A model generated the notes under the pieces. The model was given only the letters and a program-made list of their open reading frames with translations. It was not told where the DNA came from and made no database searches. Source: Victivallales bacterium (lineage in GTDB: Bacteria; Verrucomicrobiota; Lentisphaeria; Oligosphaerales; Oligosphaeraceae). From it: DNA of 5,185 nucleotides. Location: assembly GCA_017431185.1 (NCBI GenBank), contig JAFRLP010000365.1, positions 1-5,185 on the forward strand, written 5' to 3'. Shown in pieces: positions 1 through 4,634 of the stretch. Within the stretch, counting starts at the first letter, position 1, and each line of letters begins with the position of its first letter. A program made the position numbers and the translations under genes.

Positions 1-95
1 TATCATTCCTTTCTCGCCTTCGCTGACGCTACGTCTACGAAAGGCACAAAATTTAATTAAAAATTTCCTTCATTGATTTTGTTACCATAATCTGG

Positions 96-116
96 CCGGC
101 GGGAGACCCCCGCCGG
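96..116 (-). terminator. Candidate operon-end hairpin without a clear T tract
   Basis: A perfect 8-bp stem, CCGGCGGG (96-103) pairing with CCCGCCGG (109-116) around a 5-nt loop, begins about 15 nt beyond the stop of the last minus-strand gene. Read on the minus strand it is followed by CCAGATTATGG rather than a U run, so it is not a textbook intrinsic terminator. It could still block transcription with a factor or protect the 3' end of the mRNA. The rest of 1-131 is A+T-rich (AAATTTAATTAAAAATTT at 50-67) and holds no gene I can support. Confidence 0.4.
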
Positions 117-131
117 GCAAATCCCATATGT

Positions 132-923
132 TCATCCAAGTCTTTTGATGATTTCCAGTTCCCTTTCCGAAAGCAGAACGCGTTCCGCCGCGGCGCGTTC
201 GGCTGCGGCGCGTTCGGCTGCGGCGCGTTCGGCTGCGGCGCGTTCGGACAGCAGAAACCCGCCGCCGAAAAGGTTGCATCCGCAGTCAAGGTCGTGCAGA
301 TAAAGGGCGTCCCTGTCGCTGACATGGAACGGTGTGTTATGCACGGCCAGCCATCCCAGGCGCGCCGAAGTGGCCACGCAGTCGGGCATGACGTACTTCC
401 TGGTCTTCTTCGTCTTCTCCTTCCTGTTCCCTTCGTTCACCTCGTCAAGAATCCGATGCAGGTCTGGGCACACCTCGATGCGCCACTCGCCCTCGCTGGT
501 GACAAAGCTGGTGTTCACGCCCGCGCCATTCGCGTAGGTTATCGTGACATGCGCCACCAGATACCGTGCGCCGCTTTCGGGGGCGACGAACAATGACAGC
601 GAGGGCGCGAAAAGCAGAAAACGGATCTTGTGGCGCATGTAGAAGCGGACAATCCTCGACAGAATCGAGAACGGCGGGTTGTCCAGGACAAAGCATCCGT
701 CCGGATAGTCGAAGCGCTCGAAGTCTCCGCCAGGCCAGAACGGGCGGACTACGGTCTCCCGTTCAATGCCGTATTTCCGGCATGTCCACTCCAGAACCGC
801 CTCGTAGATGCTGTCGGGCGTGTGGCAGTCATCCGTTGTCTTCTTCGGCTTGAACTTCTCCACGAAAGCCGAATACTCGGGGCTGATGTCCTCGAAGGTC
901 ATTTGCTTGTCATATATCGCCAT
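132..923 (-). CDS. Phage DNA N6-adenine methyltransferase-like protein with RAAAE repeat tail
   Basis: This 263-aa protein probably belongs to the adenine-methylase-like phage proteins (Dam/EcoRI-methylase type), which transfer a methyl group from S-adenosylmethionine to adenine in DNA. Visible motifs are DDCHTPDSIYEAV (residues 31-43), typical of the N-terminus of phage Dam proteins; PFWPGGDF (61-68) where the cofactor loop is expected; and DNPPFS (81-86), matching catalytic motif IV (D/N-PP-F/Y). A hydrophobic strand, RFLLFAPSLSLF, follows at 101-112. The tail has four tandem RAAAE pentapeptides (228-247) and ends in LSERELEIIKRLG. I recall related phage proteins with this ending, some labelled ParB in databases, but could not check this. 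The start at 923 was chosen over an upstream ATG (959) because AGAAGGAG sits just before it and the phage-like sequence begins there. It is the last operon gene, after a 186-bp gap. Enzyme activity is inferred. Confidence 0.7.
   Translation of the reverse strand: MAIYDKQMTFEDISPEYSAFVEKFKPKKTTDDCHTPDSIYEAVLEWTCRKYGIERETVVRPFWPGGDFERFDYPDGCFVLDNPPFSILSRIVRFYMRHKIRFLLFAPSLSLFVAPESGARYLVAHVTITYANGAGVNTSFVTSEGEWRIEVCPDLHRILDEVNEGNRKEKTKKTRKYVMPDCVATSARLGWLAVHNTPFHVSDRDALYLHDLDCGCNLFGGGFLLSERAAAERAAAERAAAERAAAERVLLSERELEIIKRLG
181..247 (-). repeat. 15-bp tandem repeat coding for RAAAE
   Basis: The unit CGTTCGGCTGCGGCG (plus strand) occurs with period 15 from 181 to 247. There are three exact copies at 196-240, one diverged copy at 181-195 (CGTTCCGCCGCGGCG) and a partial copy at 241-247. 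The period is a multiple of three, so copy-number change keeps the reading frame and only lengthens or shortens an Arg/Glu/Ala-rich, probably helical tail of the methyltransferase-like protein. Confidence 0.95.
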
Positions 924-1033
924 TTTCGCTCCTTCTGAAAAAAGCCGGGGCTGCCGCAATTCGCTACACCCTGTTGCCCGGCGCAGGGCTGAAAATCCCC
1001 AGACCGCGTTGAAATACCAAAGCCACGGTCCGG

Positions 1034-1073
1034 CGGCGGGGGGCGCATTGCGGCCAACGCATGGTCCCCGCCG
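1034..1073. other. G+C-rich inverted repeat in the 186-bp intergenic gap
   Basis: CGGCGGGG (1034-1041) is the exact reverse complement of CCCCGCCG (1066-1073). The 24-nt interval contains partly complementary arms (GCGCATTG and CAACGCAT), so the whole could fold into a long imperfect hairpin. It lies in the only sizeable gap of the minus-strand operon (924-1109), between the IAAAPD gene and the methyltransferase-like gene. No U tract follows on either strand. It could be an mRNA structure, an attenuator or a remnant of deleted coding sequence. No supported gene lies in the gap. Confidence 0.4.
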
Positions 1074-1109
1074 TGATGAAACCCTATCCTTCCTGGTTGT
1101 CCCGCCAAA

Positions 1110-1445
1110 TCACTTCCTCTCCCCCCTTGCCTTGGCCAGAACCGCCTCGATGGCCAGGTATGTCCTGGCGCGGTCCCTGACAGGCAGCTCATCCCTTGTG
1201 ATTTCCGACAGTATCCTCGCCAGCAGGTCGTACATGTCGGGCGCGGCGGCGATGAGGGCGAAGTTCGCGTCATCCACCGCCCCATGCCTCTTGACGCTGC
1301 GCGTCTTCTGGCAGACGAGCCTGTCCAGCCACTCCCCATGCTCCCCGCGCAACTTGCGGACATACATCTGTTTTCCGTTGCCCAACTCGACCGACCACGG
1401 CCCCGGAAGGAACCGCGCTTTCGTTTCCTTGTCTTTCTCGCTCAT
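1110..1445 (-). CDS. Small phage protein with the 'NxxLIAAAPDMYDLL' motif
   Basis: This 111-aa protein has no enzymatic motif that I recognise. Residues 58-79 read DDANFALIAAAPDMYDLLARIL, a close match to the 'NARLIAAAPELL' segment shared by many small early proteins of temperate phages, where the role is unknown. The N-terminal half (PWSVELGNGKQMYVRKL, 16-32) looks like a small beta-rich domain, and the C-terminus is helical and basic. The start at 1445 is supported by GGAGG eight bases upstream. A longer reading to 1544 would run through the overlapping membrane-protein gene and has a strange Gly/Arg-rich sequence, so I reject it. The ATG overlaps the stop of the 44-aa gene (ATGA), which suggests translational coupling. 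Confidence 0.8.
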   Translation of the reverse strand: MSEKDKETKARFLPGPWSVELGNGKQMYVRKLRGEHGEWLDRLVCQKTRSVKRHGAVDDANFALIAAAPDMYDLLARILSEITRDELPVRDRARTYLAIEAVLAKARGERK

Positions 1446-1576
1446 TTTCCGCCTCCGATTTTGTCGATGACCCACAGGCCCAGCCGCGCCAGGCCCGCCA
1501 GCGCGGACGCCACCGCCACGAAGGCGGTGAAGTAGAACCCGCACACAAACGCAAACTCCACATCCTGACCGTACAT
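1442..1576 (-). CDS. 44-aa single-pass membrane protein
   Basis: A small gene with a strong AGGAGG site 6 nt before its ATG. It begins MYGQDVEFAFVCGFYFTAF and ends LWVIDKIGGGK. Residues 8-36 are almost uninterrupted hydrophobic and small residues broken only by one Arg, giving one transmembrane helix (possibly a tight pair), with acidic residues before it and Lys after it. It starts one base after the stop of the 90-aa gene (TGAGATG), and its own TGA overlaps the ATG of the next gene by four bases, as expected for a genuine, coupled operon member. Small membrane proteins at such positions in phages include superinfection-exclusion and holin-like proteins, but nothing here shows which, so function is unknown. 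Confidence 0.75.
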   Translation of the reverse strand: MYGQDVEFAFVCGFYFTAFVAVASALAGLARLGLWVIDKIGGGK

Positions 1577-1577
1577 C

Positions 1578-1850
1578 TCAAGCCTCCTTGCCTTTGTTCG
1601 CCCTGTCTGCATGGAACATGTCCGCCCTGTCCCGCAGCATCAGCAGCGCGGGAAGGATGAAATGGCACATCCGCTCAACCGTCACCAGGCCGTCCATCGC
1701 CAGCGTCATTTCCTCTGGCTCGCCCCACTTCGGGAACTCGGGCGCGTGCCCCTCGTATGCGCTCTTCGCGGCCTCAAGCGCGCGCATCACGCTCGTAAGC
1801 GCGGCGATGGGGACGTTCACGGGGTTGTCGTGGCTCTGCCTCCCCTTCAT
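1578..1850 (-). CDS. 90-aa phage protein of unknown function
   Basis: I do not recognise this protein. It is mostly helical: IAALTSVMRALEAAKSAYEG (16-35), a Pro/Trp/Glu-rich turn (HAPEFPKWGEPEE), then a long helical half with Met- and Leu-rich sequence and a basic end (RDRADMFHADRANKGKEA). There is no signal peptide or metal-binding pattern. The ATG follows the Bro-N stop with one base between (TGAGATG), and GGAGG about 9 nt upstream lies inside the end of the Bro-N gene, so the two are translationally coupled. Its own 3' end carries the AGGAGG site of the 44-aa gene. It could be an accessory partner of the Bro-N protein; this is inferred from context only. Confidence 0.8.
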   Translation of the reverse strand: MKGRQSHDNPVNVPIAALTSVMRALEAAKSAYEGHAPEFPKWGEPEEMTLAMDGLVTVERMCHFILPALLMLRDRADMFHADRANKGKEA

Positions 1851-1851
1851 C

Positions 1852-2511
1852 TCACTTCACCTCCCTGACGGCGATCTCGACGGTGATTCGCTGGGGGTCC
1901 CCCGCCAGGCTCTTCACAATCTGGCTCTCCATCGCCGTCTCCGCGGCCTTCACCGCCCAAGGCGGGCACTCGTTGTCCTTCGGGTCGAACTTCTGCGTCT
2001 CCATCCGCCTGATGCACCACTCCACAACTTCGCGGAAGTCGTCCGCCGTCATCCGACCGAAGGGCGGAACGCCGACCGCCAGAGCCTTCATGCAGTCCAT
2101 CACCATCTGACGGGCGCCGTGCAGCATCCCGCGCGCAATCCGGCGCTGCGCCCCCTCCAGCGACACCACGCACTGGCCGCCACCAGCGACATACCCGCCC
2201 GTCCTGCGGATCGAGGGCAGCACCTCATGGCACACCCAACGCTGGAACTCGCGCGCCACAGGCTTGTTCGACCGCATGATCAGTTTGTACAGGCCAGCCT
2301 CCGTCACGAAAACAAGGCTGCGTCCTTGTCTGCCGTCCATAATTTGGACGGCAGACTTCTCATCGTCATCCAGTTTTGCCAACGATGTGCGATAATTGTC
2401 AAGTTCCAAACTACGTCCGACATCAGCACCGCACCACAGCAGTTCACTGCCCCGCTTGATGGTGCGGACTTGCCTGTCCTTGAACGTCAGTTTCTCAATC
2501 GCCTCTGTCAT
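1852..2511 (-). CDS. Bro-N domain protein, phage antirepressor-like
   Basis: This 219-aa protein carries an N-terminal Bro-N domain (about residues 5-107). Diagnostic pieces are LTFKDRQVRTIKRG (8-21), LDDDEKS (47-53), VTEAGLYKLIMRSNKPVAREF (69-89) and RWVCHEVLPSIRRTGGY (91-107), the usual end of the domain. Bro-N proteins of phages and large DNA viruses bind nucleic acid, and several phage members act as antirepressors that inactivate a lysogeny repressor. The C-terminal half (108-219) does not look like the common ANT or KilA-C domains. It is helical with a WCIRRMETQKFDP stretch (165-177), so the effector part may be unusual. The start has AAGGAG with 7 nt spacing. A perfect 11-bp inverted repeat lies inside the gene (2328-2356). 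Antirepressor action on the repressor at 3648-4085 is inference. Confidence 0.9.
   Translation of the reverse strand: MTEAIEKLTFKDRQVRTIKRGSELLWCGADVGRSLELDNYRTSLAKLDDDEKSAVQIMDGRQGRSLVFVTEAGLYKLIMRSNKPVAREFQRWVCHEVLPSIRRTGGYVAGGGQCVVSLEGAQRRIARGMLHGARQMVMDCMKALAVGVPPFGRMTADDFREVVEWCIRRMETQKFDPKDNECPPWAVKAAETAMESQIVKSLAGDPQRITVEIAVREVK
2328..2356. other. Perfect 11-bp inverted repeat inside the Bro-N gene
   Basis: GTCTGCCGTCC (2328-2338) is exactly reverse-complementary to GGACGGCAGAC (2346-2356), with a 7-nt A+T loop ATAATTT. It lies within codons for the VQIMDGRQ part of the Bro-N domain (about residues 55-62). A perfect 11-bp stem is unlikely to be required by the protein sequence alone. 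No T tract follows on either strand, so terminator action is not indicated; an operator or an mRNA structure is possible. Confidence 0.75.
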
Positions 2512-2524
2512 CTTTCTCTCCTTG

Positions 2525-2803
2525 TCACTCTTTGCCGTTTTGCAGTTCCTCGCACGCCGTCTCCAGTTCTGCCACCCAGGCCGTCATCATCTCCAGCATC
2601 TTCCACCTGTCGGGAAACAGGAAGAAATGGCGGAGGTATGGCCTTAGCCTTGTGTAACGGCTGTACAACGGTTTCATCTTATGCCGCCACAAAGAATCGG
2701 CTTCGGCGTCCATCTCCAACAGTTCCAGCTTCACGCCGTAGCGAATCGTATGTAGCAGCAGTCTGCGCTCGGCAGCGGGCATTTTCCTCAGCATCTCAAG
2801 CAT
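2525..2803 (-). CDS. 92-aa helical protein of unknown function
   Basis: I do not recognise this small protein. It is strongly helical and rich in Leu, Met, Arg and Glu. Segments include AAERRLLLHTIRYGVKLELLEMDAE (9-33), an aromatic and basic middle (SRYTRLRPYLRHFFLFPDRWKM), and an acidic helical end (AWVAELETACEELQNGKE). The start at 2803 was preferred to the ATG at 2845 because AAGGAG precedes it at normal distance and because the extra N-terminus would only read through a G+C hairpin in the intercistronic space. It ends 13 nt before the Bro-N start, and its end overlaps the region holding the Bro-N ribosome binding site. No function can be assigned. Confidence 0.8.
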   Translation of the reverse strand: MLEMLRKMPAAERRLLLHTIRYGVKLELLEMDAEADSLWRHKMKPLYSRYTRLRPYLRHFFLFPDRWKMLEMMTAWVAELETACEELQNGKE

Positions 2804-2816
2804 GTTCCTCTCCTTC

Positions 2817-2838
2817 GGGGCGGGCCTGCGCCCGCCCC
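2817..2838. other. Intercistronic 9-bp G+C hairpin
   Basis: GGGGCGGGC (2817-2825) pairs perfectly with GCCCGCCCC (2830-2838) around the tetraloop CTGC. On the minus strand it follows the stop of the 155-aa gene by about 10 nt and is followed directly by GAAGGAG, the ribosome binding site of the 92-aa gene, so in the operon mRNA it sits immediately against that site. On the plus strand it is followed by TTTT, so a weak intrinsic terminator for antisense transcripts is also possible. Confidence 0.75.
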
Positions 2839-2848
2839 TTTTCACCTG

Positions 2849-3316
2849 TCAGTCCGCAACATGCAGCGCATACAGAATTCTTTTCATATCCGCCCGTATT
2901 TCAACGGGTTCCGAACATCCGATTCCGTTGTTTTTTCCTGTTTTGACGATGCAGACGACGGCCCGATCCTGAGTCCCGCCCAACGCAAGCACAAACTCGC
3001 TGTTCGGACGGATGACGGGCGCGTTCGCGTATAGTGCATCCTCCTTGATGTCCGAAAATCCGAAACGGGAGGAGAGCACGCAGGGGGAGGAGCAGGCGTA
3101 CAGCATCCAGTCATCCCTGAATATCCGCAGGTGTCCCCGCACGGGAACGCTTCTGCCAAGGTCAAACCTCACCCTGCCCAGGTCCCAGCCGCATATCCCG
3201 CTGGAATCCTTCTCGGCACACAACGCCAGGTGCGCCCACACCACGGGATACTTGCCGAAGTTCATCGCCTGGGCAATCTCCTTGCGCTCCTTCAAAAACT
3301 TGATGCCTTCAGTCAT
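2849..3316 (-). CDS. 155-aa protein of unknown function, own regulated promoter
   Basis: Not recognised. The sequence looks like a compact soluble mixed alpha/beta protein: a basic helical N-terminus (IKFLKERKEIAQAMNF), then strand-like segments such as PVVWAHLALC (24-33), RVRFDLGRSVPVRGHLRIF (48-66) and EFVLALGGTQDRAVVCIV (107-124), and a final helix (ADMKRILYALHVAD). It has six cysteines (33, 42, 75, 79, 122, 134); the C75-x3-C79 pair could be metal-binding, but there is no clear zinc motif. The start at 3316 has AAGGAG 8 nt upstream; the longer reading to 3412 would begin inside the RHH gene. Its ATG overlaps the RHH stop by 8 bp. A promoter-operator inside the RHH gene lies 35 bases upstream of the ATG, so it may be expressed separately. 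Confidence 0.8.
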   Translation of the reverse strand: MTEGIKFLKERKEIAQAMNFGKYPVVWAHLALCAEKDSSGICGWDLGRVRFDLGRSVPVRGHLRIFRDDWMLYACSSPCVLSSRFGFSDIKEDALYANAPVIRPNSEFVLALGGTQDRAVVCIVKTGKNNGIGCSEPVEIRADMKRILYALHVAD

Positions 3317-3515
3317 TTCTGTTCTCCTTGGTTGTTGGTGAAAATGCCGTATTATGCCTTTTGGTATAATCACGGGCAAAAAAAACTTCATGGAATGCAT
3401 ATATAGCCTCACGGATTATCTGCGACGAATTCCTTGTCCGTCTGGCTTCCTTTAGGTCCAAAAGAGCCTTCAGCAATTCTTCATCAGCCTTGACAGTTAA
3501 ACATTGTTTACTCAT
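3309..3515 (-). CDS. Ribbon-helix-helix DNA-binding regulator
   Basis: A 68-aa protein with the RHH (Arc/MetJ/CopG) fold: a short strand CLTVKA (5-10), helix A DEELLKALLDLKEARR (11-26), the turn TRNS, and helix B SQIIREAIYAFHEVF (31-45). The NSSQIIREAI sequence is characteristic. RHH proteins bind short palindromic operators as dimers of dimers through the beta strand. A 23-residue hydrophilic tail follows. The start at 3515 is set by GGAG 8 nt upstream; an upstream reading to 3578 would cross the operator and promoter. It is the first gene of the minus-strand operon, divergent from the HTH gene, with a promoter whose spacer holds the palindrome ATACCAAAAGGTAT, so autoregulation is likely. 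It occupies the Cro-like position of the switch. Codons 49-55 (DYTKRHN) double as a further operator. Confidence 0.85.
   Translation of the reverse strand: MSKQCLTVKADEELLKALLDLKEARRTRNSSQIIREAIYAFHEVFFARDYTKRHNTAFSPTTKENRND
3351..3379 (-). promoter_or_regulatory. Internal promoter with operator A, ahead of the 155-aa gene
   Basis: On the minus strand, TTGCCC (3379-3374), a 17-bp spacer and CATAAT (3356-3351) form a plausible sigma70-type promoter inside the end of the RHH gene. The palindrome ATACC-AAAA-GGCAT (3354-3367; wider arms ATTAT/ATAAT at 3351-3370) fills most of the spacer and overlaps the -10. From the -10 end to the ATG of the 155-aa gene is 35 bases, identical to the RHH promoter arrangement. 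Confidence 0.6.
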
Positions 3516-3549
3516 GATAGTATCTCCGTAAAATGTGGTTACACCCATT

Positions 3550-3578
3550 ATTATAATACCAAAAGGTATAAAATTCAA
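3550..3578 (-). promoter_or_regulatory. Promoter of the minus-strand operon with operator B
   Basis: Read on the minus strand: TTGAAT (3578-3573), a spacer of exactly 17 bp, then TATAAT (3555-3550), a near-consensus sigma70-type promoter with an expected start about 28 nt ahead of the RHH ATG. The perfect palindrome ATACC-AAAA-GGTAT (3556-3569) fills the spacer right up to the -10, so a bound repressor would exclude RNA polymerase. ATTATAAT (3550-3557) is itself palindromic and gives a consensus -10 on the plus strand too, though with no good -35 there. Confidence 0.8.
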
Positions 3579-3617
3579 GTGGCCAGAAGAAAAAAAACGA
3601 AAAAAAGTTACATTGTA

Positions 3618-3631
3618 ATACCTTTTGGTCT
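3618..3631. promoter_or_regulatory. Operator C upstream of the HTH repressor gene
   Basis: ATACC-TTTT-GGTCT matches operators A and B at 9 of the 10 arm positions and lies 17 bases before the chosen HTH start. Its centre is 62 bp from the centre of B, about six helical turns. A weak plus-strand promoter could flank it (TTACAT at 3608-3613 and TAAAAA at 3631-3636, 17 bp apart), but transcription starting there would leave almost no leader. Alternatively it acts as a roadblock for a transcript that starts near 3565. Confidence 0.7.
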
Positions 3632-3647
3632 AAAAATGGAGTTAGCA

Positions 3648-4085
3648 ATGGACTTGATTTCTTCCCTCTTGAAAATACTTCAACAAGAACGGATACAAGG
3701 AGTTACAAATGCCGAAATGGCTAAACGATGTAGTCTTAAACAGCCTTCAATCAACCGAATTCTGAATGGCAAGCGACCTATTGCGGGAACATCTTTTGAA
3801 GATGTTATCAACCTAATTCCCGAGGTTCGCCGGGTGCTGGAGGCGCATGTCTGCCGAGAGGGTGGAAACCATGCCATTGCAGGTGACGGGGGTGCCGCCG
3901 CCGTAAACGGGAACGCCACGGTGAACCACGCGCCGCCCGCCCAGCCTCCAGCCGATGCCCTGGCAGCCGCCGTTGACGCGGCGCTGGCCGTGGCCCACGA
4001 CGCCATCCTCGACGACCAGAGAATGTGCGACGCCTGCCGCACCATCGCCCTCCGCCACCTCCGCTCCGCCGCCAACAGGCATTGA
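3648..4085 (+). CDS. Cro/C1-type HTH repressor with Ala-rich C-terminal extension
   Basis: A 145-aa protein with an N-terminal Cro/C1-like helix-turn-helix (about residues 1-64): first helix DLISSLLKILQQERI, HTH core NAEMAKRCSLKQPSINRILNGKRP (21-44), and SFEDVINLIPEV (49-60). It is probably the lysogeny repressor of the switch, binding the palindromes upstream and between the divergent genes. Residues 70-102 are a flexible Gly/Ala/Pro/Asn linker, and 103-145 is an Ala-rich helix with CDAC (127-130), possibly for oligomerisation. The start at 3648 uses GGAG (3638-3641) with 6 nt spacing; the in-frame ATG at 3636 has no such site. DNA coding for the HTH is A+T-rich, but from about 3820 to the stop it is very G+C-rich, a break at the domain boundary. 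There is no peptidase-type (LexA/CI) tail. Confidence 0.85.
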   Translation: MDLISSLLKILQQERIQGVTNAEMAKRCSLKQPSINRILNGKRPIAGTSFEDVINLIPEVRRVLEAHVCREGGNHAIAGDGGAAAVNGNATVNHAPPAQPPADALAAAVDAALAVAHDAILDDQRMCDACRTIALRHLRSAANRH

Positions 4086-4110
4086 CAAAATCAATCCAGC
4101 ATATTATATT
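4082..4110 (+). promoter_or_regulatory. Strong sigma70-type promoter for the coiled-coil/HicA-like pair
   Basis: Consensus TTGACA (4082-4087), a 17-bp spacer and TATATT (4105-4110). The -35 box includes the repressor gene's TGA stop. The expected transcription start is near 4117, so the downstream pair can be expressed independently of the repressor. No copy of the ATRCC-N4-GGTMT operator is present here. Confidence 0.75.
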
Positions 4111-4155
4111 ACACAAAACAGAATGCAAAACAAGGAACAGAAGAAATTCAACAAC

Positions 4156-4633
4156 ATGGACATGCCCCGAAAGGAGCAGTTTTTCAAGCGAAGCCTTTGA
4201 TAACACTTCTTCGCAAGAATATCCCACTTTGTCCACCTTCAGAGACGTTTCTTTCAAATCGGAGGAGGACTTGCAAAAGGAATTGGAATCCTGCCAACGC
4301 GAAAAGAAATCATTGGAAGAAAAACTGAAGGCTCTTGCGATGCACGACACCAGGCCAATTCTCCAGCGTGTCTTTTCCGACAACGACATATCCATCCGTG
4401 TCAAACACGGAAGACATCCTGTGTTCAAGGTTGTCTTTGATAATGAACTCTATTCCGTTCGTTGGCACGGCATTGATTTAGGCTACTCGACATATCGTGA
4501 CGGATTGCTGGAAGAAGTCAACCAAACGCTTGTTTTCCTATGGAGTGCCTATGCAAAAGAACAAAGCGCTGAGATGACCCGTTCAGCATTGAAGATTAGA
4601 CGCCTTATGCTGGATTTCTTTGAGGAAATGTAA
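4156..4633 (+). CDS. Coiled-coil protein of unknown function; start unresolved, possible frameshift
   Basis: The end (TAA at 4631-4633) and the frame from about 4199 onward are clear. It encodes a hydrophilic segment, a coiled coil (SEEDLQKELESCQREKKSLEEKL, codons 4259-4327), then a globular part with strands (SIRVKHGRHPVFKVVF, YSVRWHGIDLGYS) and helices to LDFFEEM. I do not recognise the fold. No ATG in this frame lies between 4025 and 4340. The natural starts after the promoter (ATG 4123, 4156 or 4162) are in another frame that stops at 4198-4200. Loss of one T from the T5 run at 4180-4184 would join MDMPRKEQ to FSSEAFDN and give one protein of about 159 aa. A TTG start (4229), a frameshift in the gene or programmed slippage are the options. 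It is followed after one base by the HicA-like gene, so they are co-translated, perhaps as partners. Confidence 0.6.
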
Positions 4634-4634
4634 A

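Noticed and set aside
1..50. Start of another minus-strand gene (ATG at 4-6) and a CCTTTC/GAAAGG inverted pair
   Set aside because: The AAAGGA is directly against the ATG and only two codons are visible; the repeat arms are 6 bp and far apart.
53..128. 24-residue frame after the methyltransferase-like gene (MGFARRGSPAGQIMVTKSMKEIFN)
   Set aside because: No good ribosome binding site and it runs through the 96-116 hairpin.
181..247. CRISPR-like short repeats
   Set aside because: Units are 15 bp, contiguous and without spacers; they code for RAAAE in frame.
964..1062. 32-residue minus-strand reading frame in the operon gap (MRWPQCAPRRRTVALVF...)
   Set aside because: Only a GGGGA two bases from the ATG, Arg/Pro-rich content and overlap with a G+C hairpin; no recognisable sequence.
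808..1470. Long plus-strand frame opposite the methyltransferase-like and IAAAPD genes
   Set aside because: Antisense shadow in G+C-rich DNA; the minus-strand frames have proper ribosome binding sites and recognisable motifs.
1588..2946. 452-codon plus-strand open frame opposite the Bro-N region
   Set aside because: His/Pro/Arg-rich shadow lacking domains, antisense to the clear Bro-N gene and its coupled neighbours.
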